A stretch of 38,985 nucleotides of DNA from CAZDKO01 sp964506075 [NCBI: uncultured bacterium] (GTDB lineage Bacteria; CAZDME01; JAYEMH01), in NCBI GenBank assembly GCA_964506075.1, contig CAZDKO010000001.1:93688-132672 (forward strand). Direction: 5' to 3'. Within the stretch, counting starts at the first letter, position 1; each line of letters opens with the position of its first letter. The notes below the pieces were generated by a model. It was given only the letters and a program-made list of their open reading frames with translations. It ran no database searches and was not told the origin of the DNA. The translations under genes and the position numbers were made by a program. Below are positions 25,602 to 36,249 of this stretch, piece by piece.

Positions 25602-26975
25602 GTGCTTAAAGAATATTTAACTATTCAGGAAATTGTCGGCCCGTTAATTCTTGTTGATGAGGTTGAAAACGTAAAATATGAGGAATTGGTGGATATAGAA
25701 CTTCCAAACAACGAAATCCGGAAGGGAAAAGTTCTTGAGGTTAACCGGGATAAAGCCCTGGTAGAAGTTTTTGGGGGCACTACGGGTATCGATATTAAAA
25801 ATACCCGTTTAAAATTTTTGGGGCGGGGGATGGAACTGGCGGTTTCCCTGGATATGTTGGGTAGAATTTTTAATGGTCTGGGTGAGCCGGTTGACGGTGG
25901 ACCTTCTATCCTTTCGGCCACTAAAATGGACGTTAACGGAACGCCGATTAATCCGGCGGCCAGAGACTATCCGCAGGAATTTATTCAAACGGGTATTTCG
26001 GCTATTGATGGACTGAATACCCTGGTACGGGGACAGAAGCTGCCCATATTTTCCGTTTCCGGTCTTCCCCATATTCACCTTTCGGCGCAGATTGCCCGGC
26101 AGGCCAAGGTTTTGGGAAAGGAAGAAAAATTTGCCGTCGTCTTTGCGGCCATGGGAATTACTTTTGAAGAGGCTAATTTTTTTATCCGTGATTTTAAAGA
26201 GAGCGGGGCTATCGGTAACGTAGCTCTTTTTATCAATCTGGCTGATGACCCGGCCATTGAAAGAATTGCTACCCCCAGAGTGGCTTTAACCGCGGCGGAA
26301 TATTTAGCTTTCAGTCAGGGTATGCATGTTCTGGTTATTTTGATTGACATGACTAATTATTGTGAAGCCCTCCGGCAGATATCTGCCGCTCGAAGAGAGG
26401 TGCCGGGAAGAAGGGGTTATCCCGGTTATTTATATACGGATTTAGCCACCATTTATGAACGGGCCGGAAGAATCAAGGATAACCCGGGTTCAATAACCCA
26501 GATTCCGGTTTTAACCATGCCTGAAGATGATAAAACCCATCCCATACCGGATTTAACCGGATATATTACCGAGGGACAGATAATTTTAAGCCGTGAACTC
26601 AGTCGTAAAGGGATTTATCCTCCCGTTGATATTTTACCTTCTCTATCCCGCCTGAAGGATAAAGGTATTGGCGAAGGGAAAACAAGAGAAGACCACGCCG
26701 ATCTTTTTAATCAGCTTTTTGCCGCTTATGCCCGGGGTAAAGAAGCCTATGAACTGGAAAAAATTCTGGGGAAAGCCGCTTTAACAGAGATGGATTTAAA
26801 ATATTTAAAATTTTCTAATTTATTTGAAGTAGAGTATATCCAGCAAAGAGAAAACGAAGTCAGAACTATTTCTGAAACCCTGGATTTAGGCTGGAAACTG
26901 CTCTCACAATTTCCCAAGGCCGAGCTTAAGCGTATCAGACCTGAATATATTAATAAATATCTCGGCAAAAAATAG
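25602..26975 (+). CDS. atpB: V-type ATPase subunit B
   Basis: Non-catalytic nucleotide-binding partner of A. It starts with GTG, preceded by AAGGAGAT. The motifs [99 protein letters not shown] (split family block) and the P-x-x-SLSRL segment are characteristic of B. No intact Walker A is present, as expected. 457 residues. Expression may depend on readthrough of the palindromic spacer upstream. Confidence 0.96.
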   Translation: MLKEYLTIQEIVGPLILVDEVENVKYEELVDIELPNNEIRKGKVLEVNRDKALVEVFGGTTGIDIKNTRLKFLGRGMELAVSLDMLGRIFNGLGEPVDGGPSILSATKMDVNGTPINPAARDYPQEFIQTGISAIDGLNTLVRGQKLPIFSVSGLPHIHLSAQIARQAKVLGKEEKFAVVFAAMGITFEEANFFIRDFKESGAIGNVALFINLADDPAIERIATPRVALTAAEYLAFSQGMHVLVILIDMTNYCEALRQISAARREVPGRRGYPGYLYTDLATIYERAGRIKDNPGSITQIPVLTMPEDDKTHPIPDLTGYITEGQIILSRELSRKGIYPPVDILPSLSRLKDKGIGEGKTREDHADLFNQLFAAYARGKEAYELEKILGKAALTEMDLKYLKFSNLFEVEYIQQRENEVRTISETLDLGWKLLSQFPKAELKRIRPEYINKYLGKK

Positions 26976-26989
26976 GAGCTTTGGGGACG

Positions 26990-27598
26990 ATGCGGTTGAA
27001 TGTAAATCCAACCCGGATGGAATTATCAAAATTAAAAGAAAGATATGCTTTTGCCAAACGCGGCCACCGGCTGCTTAAGAATAAAGAAGACGAGTTAATA
27101 AGGCAGTTTCTTGATTTTATTGACCGGGATAAAACTTTAAGAGAGGAGATGGAAGAGAAACTTTTTAAGGCTTTAAAGGATTTTGCCAAAGCGGCCGTTA
27201 CCATTCCTCTGGCTGATTTAAAGGAAGCTCTTTTTTTTGCGGAGAGGAAGAATTTGTTAAATGTTGTTTCCTCCCGGATTCTTAATTTAGAAACATATGA
27301 TTTTTCTTTTGAGATTAAGGGAAGCCTTCATAAGTATAATTTCAGCCGCACCACCGCCCAGTATGACCGGGCTTTAATTTTACTGGAAGAGGTTTTGCCT
27401 TTAATGGTGCGGGTGGCTGGCTTGGAACAGAAAATTATTATCGTCGCGCAGGAGATTGAACGGACGCGGCGCCGGGTGAATGCCCTGGAATATCGTCTTA
27501 TCCCTGATTTAGAAGAAACCATTAAATATATCAGTATGAAACTCAGCGAAATGGAACGGGGAAACTTAAGCCGGCTGATGAGACTTAAAGAATTTTAG
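26990..27598 (+). CDS. atpD: V-type ATPase subunit D (central rotor shaft)
   Basis: The coiled-coil shaft that turns inside the A3B3 head, analogous to F-ATPase gamma. The N-terminus RLNVNPTRMELSKLKERYAF is the family signature, and ERTRRRVNALEYRLIPDLEETI near the C-terminus is the other. The start is taken as ATG 26990; a TTG at 26981 is only 2 bases from AGGAG and adds MGT. 205 residues. It completes the H-I-K-E-C-F-A-B-D operon; rsmI follows by 14 bp. Confidence 0.94.
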   Translation: MRLNVNPTRMELSKLKERYAFAKRGHRLLKNKEDELIRQFLDFIDRDKTLREEMEEKLFKALKDFAKAAVTIPLADLKEALFFAERKNLLNVVSSRILNLETYDFSFEIKGSLHKYNFSRTTAQYDRALILLEEVLPLMVRVAGLEQKIIIVAQEIERTRRRVNALEYRLIPDLEETIKYISMKLSEMERGNLSRLMRLKEF

Positions 27599-27612
27599 TT
27601 GAGAAATTAGCT

Positions 27613-28302
27613 ATGGGTGAACTTTTTATCGTCGCCACACCAATTGGAAATTTAGAGGATATGAGCTTCAGAGCAGTCAGAATCCTTAAAGAAGTTGATT
27701 TAGTGGCGGCTGAGGATACCAGAAAAGCCAGAATTTTATTTGACCGGTATGATATCCATACTCCTTTTACGAGTTTCCATGACCATAATAAAATTTCTAA
27801 ATCCAGAGAGTTAATTAATCAACTCAAGATAAATAAGAAAATAGCTTTAATATCTGAAGCGGGAACACCCGGTATTTCTGACCCCGGTTTCTATCTGGTC
27901 CGATTAGCTATCCAGGAGAATATCAGGGTGACCCCCATACCCGGGCCGAGTGCCTTTATTTCTTGTCTGGTTGTCTCGGGTTTACCCACGGACAGCTTCT
28001 CTTTTTACGGCTTTATCCCCCGGAAGGGAAAAAAGCGTAAAGAGTGGTTTAAACAAATCAGGGAGGAAAAGAAAACGGTAGTTTTCTATGAATCCCCCTA
28101 CCGCTTATTAAAAATATTGGACGAATTAGCTCCGGTTACAGAAGACAGAATTATAGTCATTGGCCGGGAATTAACGAAAAAATACGAAGAAATTAAAAGA
28201 GGGACCGCTAAAGAACTTAAAGAGTATTTTGAAATAAATAATCCTCGCGGAGAGTTTGTTTTGGTTCTCTCCGGAGTAGAAAAAAAGGAGCCGGCAAACT
28301 AA
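27613..28302 (+). CDS. rsmI: 16S rRNA (cytidine1402-2'-O)-methyltransferase
   Basis: SAM-dependent tetrapyrrole-methylase-fold enzyme that 2'-O-methylates C1402 in the 16S decoding centre. Motifs: GELFIVATPIGNLEDMSFRA, AAEDTRKARILFDRY, SEAGTPGISDPGFYLV, PIPGPSAFISCLVVSGLP and FYGFIPRKGKKR. At 229 residues it is the short form, lacking the ~50-residue C-terminal extension of E. coli RsmI. Only a weak ribosome binding site is seen. The eno promoter begins 4 bases after the stop. Confidence 0.93.
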   Translation: MGELFIVATPIGNLEDMSFRAVRILKEVDLVAAEDTRKARILFDRYDIHTPFTSFHDHNKISKSRELINQLKINKKIALISEAGTPGISDPGFYLVRLAIQENIRVTPIPGPSAFISCLVVSGLPTDSFSFYGFIPRKGKKRKEWFKQIREEKKTVVFYESPYRLLKILDELAPVTEDRIIVIGRELTKKYEEIKRGTAKELKEYFEINNPRGEFVLVLSGVEKKEPAN

Positions 28303-28306
28303 ATTA

Positions 28307-28335
28307 TTGACAGCGTTGAGACGGTTTGGTATAGT
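28307..28335 (+). promoter_or_regulatory. consensus sigma-70 promoter of eno
   Basis: TTGACA (28307-28312), 17 bases, TATAGT (28330-28335). The start site would be near 28342, leaving a ~64-base leader before the TTG start of eno. It begins four bases after the rsmI stop. Confidence 0.8.
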
Positions 28336-28378
28336 TATAAGACTTCTTTGGGGAATATCAGTTTGTCATTTTAAGTAA

Positions 28379-29970
<1,592 letters not shown>

Positions 29971-29971
29971 T

Positions 29972-30048
29972 CGCGGGGTGGAGCAGCCAGGTAGCTCGCA
30001 GGGCTCATAACCCTGAGGCCGGTCGTTCAAATCGACCCCCCGCCACCA
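29972..30048 (+). tRNA. initiator tRNA-fMet (CAT)
   Basis: 77 nt with encoded CCA. Anticodon loop CTCATAA, T arm GGTCG-TTCAAAT-CGACC. Initiator hallmarks: three G-C pairs (GGG/CCC) closing the anticodon stem, and an unpaired first position, C1 against C72 (the usual form is C1-A72). It starts one base after the ftsB-like stop, so it is probably cut out of the eno transcript. An intrinsic terminator follows 17 bases later. Confidence 0.95.
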
Positions 30049-30064
30049 TAATTATTATTTAAAG

Positions 30065-30088
30065 AAGGGGGAGAATTCCCCCTTTTTT
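30065..30088 (+). terminator. intrinsic terminator after tRNA-fMet
   Basis: AAGGGGGA (30065-30072), loop GAAT, TCCCCCTT (30077-30084) and a T run to 30088. A strong rho-independent terminator that ends the eno-ftsB-tRNA unit. Confidence 0.92.
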
Positions 30089-30094
30089 AACCTG

Positions 30095-30121
30095 TTGTAA
30101 CTTCAAATTAAGATTTATAAA
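30095..30121 (+). promoter_or_regulatory. weak candidate promoter of tRNA-Met
   Basis: TTGTAA (30095-30100), 15 bases, TATAAA (30116-30121), lying between the terminator and the second tRNA. The spacer is short and the -35 poor, but some promoter is needed here because of the terminator upstream. Confidence 0.35.
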
Positions 30122-30152
30122 ACTGCAAATTACGGGCTAGAAATTGGTTTAT

Positions 30153-30229
30153 GGCGGTGTAGCTCAGTTGGTCAGAGCATGCGGCTCATACCCGCAGTGT
30201 CGCCCGTTCGAGTCGGGCCGCCGCCACCA
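30153..30229 (+). tRNA. elongator tRNA-Met (CAT)
   Basis: 77 nt with encoded CCA; acceptor GGCGGTG/CGCCGCC, anticodon stem TGCGG/CCGCA around CTCATAC, so anticodon CAT. The overall sequence resembles Gram-positive elongator tRNA-Met. The alternative, tRNA-Ile2 (lysidine-modified CAT), is less likely: the acceptor has G4-C69 and G5-C68 rather than the C4-G69 and C5-G68 that TilS prefers in E. coli, and base 38 is C. tilS, the enzyme that modifies tRNA-Ile2, nevertheless starts 81 bp downstream. Confidence 0.88.
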
Positions 30230-30309
30230 TCTTACTTCTCGCGTTTTAAATCTCAGAATACTTCCTGTGTTTAGTTTAAATAATTTCAGGAATTGTTTAA
30301 GCTATACTA

Positions 30310-31755
30310 ATGATTAATAAAATTAAAGAAACAATCAGAGAATACAAGATGTTCCAGAAGGGTGACAGGATTTTAGTCGCTGTTTCCGGCGGGCCGGATT
30401 CTGTTTGTTTATTATCCGTGCTTTACGAACTTAAAAAAGAATTTGGCTACAGGTTATATCTGGCTCATCTTAATCACGGTATCCGTAAAGAGGAAGCTGG
30501 CGCCGACGTAAATTATGTCAAACGTTTATCACGCCGCTTTAATCTTCCTGTTTACATCTCTAAAATGGACGTTCCCCGGATAGCTAAGGAGAAGGGTGAC
30601 TCAATTGAAACGGCAGCCAGAGAAGCTCGTTATCACTTTTTAACGGGAATAGCCAGTAAGAAGGGAATCAATAAAATTGCCCTGGGACATAACCGGGATG
30701 ATCTGGTGGAGACGTTTTTAATTAATTTTTTGCGCGGTGCCGGAATGGCCGGTTTAAGCGGTATCCCGGCCAAAAGAAAAATTTATTTAGCCAACGATAA
30801 GAAAAACATTGAGATAGTCAGGCCCCTGATCAGGATTAGAAGAGATGAAATTACCAGGTATCTTAACGAGAGGAAATTCCGGCCCCGTCTTGATTCTTCT
30901 AATCTGGAGGTTTTTTACCGAAGAAATAAAATAAGATGGAAACTCCTGCCCTTCTTAGAGAAAGAGTACAACGCTAACATTAAGGATGTTATTACCCGGA
31001 CCGCCCGCATTTTTGAGAAAGAGAATCTCTTCTGGAAGAATTATTTAAGCGGCATTTTAAAAGAAATAGTTACAAAAAAGAATTCAAAGACGATTCACCT
31101 GGATGTAAAAAAATTATTATCTCAGGAAGAAGCAGTTCAAAACCGGGCTATCCAGGAAGTTTTAAAACAATTTGCCGGCGACTTAAAGGGTTTTAATTAT
31201 GAACATATAATGGCGATAAGAGAATTATGCCGTAAAGAAAAAGGAAGAAAATTTTTAGTTTTACCTCGTGAGATTCAGGTAGTTAAAGATTACAGGAAAT
31301 TAATTTTAGAAAAGTATAGATTGAACTCGGATAGTTCTTATGAATATCCGGTTAAAATCGCCGGGACTAATTTTTTGTTCCACCGCTCAGTCAGGCTAAA
31401 AGCCGATATAAAGACACATGATAAAGATTTATTTAAAAAACATGTTAATAATTTAAAATTAATCCCTCCCGGGGAAAAATTTGAATCCATGTTTGACCGG
31501 GATAAATTAGATTTACCTTTGACGGTGAGAAACAGGCGGCCGGGAGACAAATTCCAGCCGCTGGGTTTTAACAGTTACATAAAACTTAAAGATTATTTTA
31601 TCAATAAAAAAATCAGCCGTCTTGATAGAAACTCCATCCCTCTTTTAGTGGATACCCGAAAAAGAATTATCTGGGTAATGGGTTATGAAATTGCCGATTG
31701 GGCTAAAGTAACAGAGAATACCGGAAATATTTTGCGCGTTAAATACAGTCTATAG
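30310..31755 (+). CDS. tilS: tRNA(Ile)-lysidine synthetase
   Basis: ATP-dependent enzyme that attaches lysine to C34 of tRNA-Ile(CAT), so that it reads AUA and is charged with Ile. The PP-loop SGGPDS is at residues 26-31 in ILVAVSGGPDSVCLL, with LAHLNHGIR, ALGHNRDDLVETFLINFLRGAGMAGLSGIP (split family block) and a C-terminal TilS domain RNRRPGDKFQPLGF. 481 residues, normal. No Shine-Dalgarno precedes the ATG; a TATACT two bases before it is probably coincidental. AUA codons are plentiful in the window, consistent with need for this enzyme. Confidence 0.95.
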   Translation: MINKIKETIREYKMFQKGDRILVAVSGGPDSVCLLSVLYELKKEFGYRLYLAHLNHGIRKEEAGADVNYVKRLSRRFNLPVYISKMDVPRIAKEKGDSIETAAREARYHFLTGIASKKGINKIALGHNRDDLVETFLINFLRGAGMAGLSGIPAKRKIYLANDKKNIEIVRPLIRIRRDEITRYLNERKFRPRLDSSNLEVFYRRNKIRWKLLPFLEKEYNANIKDVITRTARIFEKENLFWKNYLSGILKEIVTKKNSKTIHLDVKKLLSQEEAVQNRAIQEVLKQFAGDLKGFNYEHIMAIRELCRKEKGRKFLVLPREIQVVKDYRKLILEKYRLNSDSSYEYPVKIAGTNFLFHRSVRLKADIKTHDKDLFKKHVNNLKLIPPGEKFESMFDRDKLDLPLTVRNRRPGDKFQPLGFNSYIKLKDYFINKKISRLDRNSIPLLVDTRKRIIWVMGYEIADWAKVTENTGNILRVKYSL

Positions 31756-31778
31756 AAGTTGTATATATTAGTTATATG

Positions 31779-31807
31779 TTGAAATCCATTTTCCAGTATG
31801 ATACTAT
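31779..31807 (+). promoter_or_regulatory. candidate promoter of the ftsH operon
   Basis: TTGAAA (31779-31784), 17 bases, TACTAT (31802-31807), in the 98-bp gap between tilS and ftsH. Overlapping alternative -10 boxes (TATGAT, TATAAC) give poorer spacing. The leader would be about 40 bases. Confidence 0.5.
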
Positions 31808-31853
31808 AACACTCTAAGGCGTTTTAGATTTCTAAAATAATTAAAGGTGAAAA

Positions 31854-33689
31854 ATGAGTAAGCAGGTGAAACCTAACCAATCTAATAAAACGAGCCGGGG
31901 ATTGATTCTGGGCATTATGTTTTTTCTCGGGCTTTTGATTGTTTTTAATAATCTTCCGCAATTGATTAAACCCCCCAAGGATATTATTTTCAGCGAATTT
32001 ATAAACGCCATAGAGGAAGGTAAAATAAAAAAGGTGGTGGTAACGGATAATAATATTACCGGAGAATTCATTGATGGAAGTGCTTTTAAAACTTATGCTT
32101 TAGAGTATCCGGAACTGGTTAAAACGCTTACTTCTAAAGGCGTGGCCATCAAGGTAGAACCGCAGAGTGTCTGGAAATCTATTTTTCTTTCCCTGTTTCC
32201 TTTTTTGCTTTTCATTTTGTTTTTCTGGCTTTTGATTAATCGTCAGTTTCAAAGCGGAGGGAAAGTTTTTAGCTTTGGGAAAAGTTCGGCTAAACTGCAT
32301 TCGGAAAGCGCTACCAAAGTAAGTTTTGCTGATGTAGCCGGGGTAGAAGAAGCTAAAGAAGAATTACAGGAGGTAATTGCCTTCCTCCGGGACCCGAAAA
32401 AGTTCCAGAAATTAGGCGGAAGGATTCCCAAAGGAGTTCTTCTAATGGGTCCTCCCGGTACGGGAAAAACCCTCCTGGCTAAAGCAGTTGCCGGGGAAGC
32501 GAAGGTGCCGTTTTTTAGTATTAGCGGTTCTGACTTTGTAGAGATGTTTGTTGGAGTGGGGGCTTCCCGTGTCAGAGACCTTTTTGAAATCGGCCGGAAG
32601 AATGCCCCTTGTATCCTTTTTATAGATGAGATTGACGCCGTAGGACGTCTGCGTTTTGCCGGTTTAGGCGGGGGACATGACGAAAGGGAGCAAACTTTAA
32701 ATCAGTTGCTGGCAGAAATGGACGGATTCAACACTCAGGAAGGGGTAATCCTTCTGGCTTCGACCAATCGTCCCGATGTATTGGACCCGGCCCTGTTAAG
32801 ACCGGGCCGGTTTGACCGGCAGATTGTAGTCGGACAACCTGATTTAATCGGCCGGGAAGCCATTTTAAAAGTTCATACAAAAAATGTAGTCTTGGCTAAA
32901 ACCGTGGATTTAAAAACCATAGCCAAGCAGACATCCGGTTTTTCAGGCGCCGATTTAGCTAATTTAGTCAATGAAGCGGCTCTTCTGGCCGCCAGAAGAG
33001 ATAAAAAGTCAATTGAAATGAAGGAAATGGAAGAAGCTATTGAAAGAGTCATGGCCGGGCCAGAAAGAAAAAGCCGGGTTCTCAGTCAGAGGGAAAGAGA
33101 AATAGTTGCCTACCATGAATCCGGACACGCACTTTTATCTCTTTTAATTCCGGAAGTAGATCCCCTGCACAAAGTTTCAATTATTCCCCGGGGGGTAGCG
33201 GCTCTAGGATATACTATGCAGCTGGCTTCAGAAGATAGATATATTTATACCAAACGGGAACTGTTAGGGAAACTGACCGTTCTTTTAGGTGGAAGAGCAG
33301 CCGAAATTATTATATTTAAAGAAACAAGCACCGGGGCTCAGAATGATTTAAATGTTGTTACCGAGGCGGCTCATCGAATGGTTTGTGAGTTTGGTATGAG
33401 TGAAAAACTTGGTAATCTTACTCTGGGACGGAAGGAAACCCAGATATTTTTAGGCCGGGATATTGTTAAAGAGAAGAATTACAGTGAAGAAACAGCGCAG
33501 AAAATTGACTCTGAAGTAAGACGAATCATTGACGAGTGTTATGAGAGGGCTATAAAGTTGCTTGAAGAGAATAAAGAAAAATTAGAAAAGTTAGCCAGGG
33601 CGCTTTTAGATAAAGAGGTTTTACAGACTGAAGAAGTTAAACAAATTATTGGTCATGAATCAGAAGAAAATAGAAAAACTAATTCGTGA
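31854..33689 (+). CDS. ftsH: ATP-dependent zinc metalloprotease FtsH
   Basis: Membrane-anchored AAA+ protease that degrades unassembled membrane proteins and regulatory proteins. Two membrane helices (about 17-34 and 108-129) enclose a periplasmic segment. The AAA module has Walker A GPPGTGKT at 199-206, Walker [14 protein letters not shown] and the second-region motif [20 protein letters not shown]. The peptidase site is HESGH at 421-425. 611 residues. Its 3' end overlaps folE by 35 bp. Confidence 0.97.
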   Translation: MSKQVKPNQSNKTSRGLILGIMFFLGLLIVFNNLPQLIKPPKDIIFSEFINAIEEGKIKKVVVTDNNITGEFIDGSAFKTYALEYPELVKTLTSKGVAIKVEPQSVWKSIFLSLFPFLLFILFFWLLINRQFQSGGKVFSFGKSSAKLHSESATKVSFADVAGVEEAKEELQEVIAFLRDPKKFQKLGGRIPKGVLLMGPPGTGKTLLAKAVAGEAKVPFFSISGSDFVEMFVGVGASRVRDLFEIGRKNAPCILFIDEIDAVGRLRFAGLGGGHDEREQTLNQLLAEMDGFNTQEGVILLASTNRPDVLDPALLRPGRFDRQIVVGQPDLIGREAILKVHTKNVVLAKTVDLKTIAKQTSGFSGADLANLVNEAALLAARRDKKSIEMKEMEEAIERVMAGPERKSRVLSQREREIVAYHESGHALLSLLIPEVDPLHKVSIIPRGVAALGYTMQLASEDRYIYTKRELLGKLTVLLGGRAAEIIIFKETSTGAQNDLNVVTEAAHRMVCEFGMSEKLGNLTLGRKETQIFLGRDIVKEKNYSEETAQKIDSEVRRIIDECYERAIKLLEENKEKLEKLARALLDKEVLQTEEVKQIIGHESEENRKTNS

Positions 33690-34215
33690 ATTTTTAGAAG
33701 CTATCGGAGAAAACCCGAACCGGAAAGGTTTAGTTAATACCCCTCGTCGCGTAGCCGAGATGTGTACGGAAATTTTTGCCGGGATAAAGAAAAATCCCCG
33801 CACCGTTTTATCGGTTATTCACGCTGAAAAACACGATGAGATGGTCCTGCTTAAAAATATCCCTTTCTATTCCGTTTGTGAACATCACCTTCTTCCTGTC
33901 CTGGGTAAGGTTCATATTGCTTATATTCCCGCCGGAGGCCGGGTCACCGGTTTAAGTAAATTAGCCAGAGTAGTTGATATTATTTCCCAGAGACTCCAGC
34001 TCCAAGAGCGGATGACTAAAGAGATCGCTGATACCGTAATGGAGGTTTTAAAACCATCCGGCGTCGGTGTAATTATTGAAGCGAGACATCTTTGTTTAGA
34101 AATGCGGGGGATAAAAAAACCAGAGACGGTAGCCGTAACTTCAGCCGTCAGGGGGATTTTCCGTAAAGACGTCCGGACGCGGGAGGAATTTTTAAAACTG
34201 GTACAGGTATCTTAA
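33655..34215 (+). CDS. folE: GTP cyclohydrolase I
   Basis: Converts GTP to dihydroneopterin triphosphate, the entry to folate synthesis. Zinc ligands are visible in VCEHHLLPV and in RHLCLEMRG; the block YIPAGGRVTGLSKLARVVDIISQRLQLQERMT is the type IA signature. The start is taken at ATG 33655, inside ftsH; TTG 33649 is an alternative. No clear Shine-Dalgarno is seen, so translation is probably coupled to ftsH. The stop overlaps the folP ATG by one base. Confidence 0.95.
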   Translation: MNQKKIEKLIREFLEAIGENPNRKGLVNTPRRVAEMCTEIFAGIKKNPRTVLSVIHAEKHDEMVLLKNIPFYSVCEHHLLPVLGKVHIAYIPAGGRVTGLSKLARVVDIISQRLQLQERMTKEIADTVMEVLKPSGVGVIIEARHLCLEMRGIKKPETVAVTSAVRGIFRKDVRTREEFLKLVQVS

Positions 34216-35414
34216 TGAATGTTCGAATTTTAGATTTCGACAGCCCCCGATGTTTAACGAAAGAGATGCAGAAAATCAAGGTATCTCCTTACGGAATAAA
34301 GTTAATGTTACCTAAAGCGGTCCCTTTTTTAATTAGCCTGAAAGATATTGATTACAGGGCCGGCAATATTTTAAAACAGGAAATGCTTTCTCTGGGAGGA
34401 GAAGCGGCTATACCGCAGGGAGCGATAGATGGGTCTCAGAAAAGAGTTTCGGCAATTCTCATTGGTAATCAAAAGATTTTTTCGAATCTTAAAAATAAAC
34501 TTCTCCCCCAGCCTTTTGGTTTAAGTAAAATAGCCGAAGAAATAGAATCAGTAATCAAAAATTATTTCCGGGAAGAATTTATTATCCGGGGGGCAAATTT
34601 CAAATTGAAGCTGGGAAAAAAAACTCGTATAATGGGTATTTTAAATTTAACGCCTGATTCGTTTTCTGACGGCGGGGAATACGCCGGTATAGATAAAGCG
34701 GTAAGTAGAGCCGAAGAAATGGTAAATGAAGGGGCTGATATCATTGATTTAGGCGGAGAATCGACTCGTCCCGGAGCCAGAGCCGTATCAGTTAAAGAAG
34801 AGCTGAAGCGGGTTATGCCAGTTTTGAGACGCCTGAGGAAAAAAATAAAAAACCCGATTTCTATTGATACTTATAAAGCCGAGGTAGCCAGGCAGACGTT
34901 AGATGCCGGAGCTGACATTATCAATGATATTACCGCCCTTAAAGGTGATAAAAAAATGGGTCGGCTTCTGGCCGGAAGAGGCGCACCGGTAATCTTAATG
35001 CATATGCAGGGTTACCCGCGGACGATGCAGAAAAATCCGGTTTACCGGTCTGTGGTTGATGAAATAATTAGCTTTTTAGAATTCAAGATTAAAAAAGCGG
35101 TTGAAACCGGCATTGATTTTAATAACATAATTATTGACCCGGGAATAGGTTTTGGGAAAACAGTTCTTCATAATCTGGAAATTTTTAAACACCTGAAAGA
35201 ATTTAAAATTCTGGGAAGGCCGATTCTTACCGGTCCTTCCCGTAAAGCGATTATTGGAAAAATTCTTAATGTCCCGATTGAAGACCGACTCATAGGAACG
35301 GCTGCTTTGGTGGCTTATTCAATATTAAAAGGAGCGCAGATTGTCCGGGTTCATGATGTCAAGGATATGCGGCGTTTATGCCGGATGATTGATGCCATTA
35401 AAGCTATTAACTAA
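34215..35414 (+). CDS. folP: dihydropteroate synthase with N-terminal extension
   Basis: Joins p-aminobenzoate to hydroxymethyl-dihydropterin pyrophosphate. The catalytic TIM barrel begins near residue 138: IMGILNLTPDSFSDGGEY, DIIDLGGESTRPGA, ISIDTYKAEVA, DIINDITAL, IIDPGIGFGKT and GPSRKAIIG. Before it lie about 130 extra residues (VSPYGIKLMLPKA, ILKQEMLSLGGEAAIPQGAID). I recognise this as the extended DHPS form of some Firmicutes and deep-branching bacteria; its role is not known to me. It overlaps folE by one base (TAATG). Confidence 0.95.
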   Translation: MNVRILDFDSPRCLTKEMQKIKVSPYGIKLMLPKAVPFLISLKDIDYRAGNILKQEMLSLGGEAAIPQGAIDGSQKRVSAILIGNQKIFSNLKNKLLPQPFGLSKIAEEIESVIKNYFREEFIIRGANFKLKLGKKTRIMGILNLTPDSFSDGGEYAGIDKAVSRAEEMVNEGADIIDLGGESTRPGARAVSVKEELKRVMPVLRRLRKKIKNPISIDTYKAEVARQTLDAGADIINDITALKGDKKMGRLLAGRGAPVILMHMQGYPRTMQKNPVYRSVVDEIISFLEFKIKKAVETGIDFNNIIIDPGIGFGKTVLHNLEIFKHLKEFKILGRPILTGPSRKAIIGKILNVPIEDRLIGTAALVAYSILKGAQIVRVHDVKDMRRLCRMIDAIKAIN

Positions 35415-35426
35415 ATAAATAAAAAA

Positions 35427-36233
35427 ATGGTTCAGTTTTTACATGATTTAAGTTGGACTTTAGCCAAATTTCGCTGGCAAGATGCCGTTGATATTATCAT
35501 TGTGGCTTTTGTAATTTACCAGTTGATTATTTTTATCCAGGGAACAAAGGTAGTTCAGGCGCTTAGAGGTCTTTTGGTTCTCATGGTGGTTTTCTTCATT
35601 GCTCAATTGATGGGTTTTGAAACAATTACCTGGGTTCTCAAAGGTATTGTTCCGATAGGGGTTATTGCTTTTTTAGTGGTATTTCATCCCGAAATTAGAC
35701 GGGCGTTGGTGCATTTCGGGGGCAAAAGATTTTTTAATGCTTATCAGCAGGAGGAGAAGGTCATAGAAGAGATTGTCAAGGCGACCGCTATTTTTTCTGA
35801 AAAAAGAATCGGGGCTTTAATTGTTCTGGAACGAGAAGTAGGGCTTAAAAATTATATTGAAACCGGTATAGAAATTGATAGTCTGGTGAGCGCAGAGATA
35901 TTGAGCAATATTTTTTCTCCCAGGACTCCTCTGCATGATGGAGCGGTAATAATTCAGCACGGTCGTATTGCCGCGGCTGTTTGTCTTCTGCCTTTGGCCG
36001 CGGAGACAGCTCTTCCCAAGAATTTTGGAACGAGGCATTTAGCGGCTGTCGGTTTAACTCAGGAAACCGATGCCGTGGTAGTGGTCGTTTCGGAAGAAAC
36101 CGGGGCGACTTCTATAGCGCTGGATGGGAAACTCACCCGCGATTTAGATTCGACTAATCTTAGGAAAACCCTGCGTAATCTCTATGCTTCATCAACCCAG
36201 CGTCGGCTAACGTTTCCTTTTAAGAAACGGTAA
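35427..36233 (+). CDS. cdaA: diadenylate cyclase CdaA
   Basis: Membrane-bound enzyme making cyclic di-AMP from two ATP. Three N-terminal membrane helices span about residues 22-88 (VDIIIVAFVIYQLIIFI, LLVLMVVFFIAQL, GVIAFLVVF), followed by the DAC domain: IGALIVLEREVGL, the DGA motif at 171-173 and the ATP-phosphate motif at 203-205, here RHL instead of the textbook RHR. The downstream YbbR-domain gene supports CdaA. Only a weak ribosome binding site precedes the ATG. Confidence 0.95.
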   Translation: MVQFLHDLSWTLAKFRWQDAVDIIIVAFVIYQLIIFIQGTKVVQALRGLLVLMVVFFIAQLMGFETITWVLKGIVPIGVIAFLVVFHPEIRRALVHFGGKRFFNAYQQEEKVIEEIVKATAIFSEKRIGALIVLEREVGLKNYIETGIEIDSLVSAEILSNIFSPRTPLHDGAVIIQHGRIAAAVCLLPLAAETALPKNFGTRHLAAVGLTQETDAVVVVVSEETGATSIALDGKLTRDLDSTNLRKTLRNLYASSTQRRLTFPFKKR

Positions 36234-36249
36234 ATAAACGAGAGATTGA

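Noticed and set aside
30303-30308. TATACT two bases before the tilS ATG
   Set aside because: No -35 element at 16-18 bases upstream, and transcription would start after the ATG.
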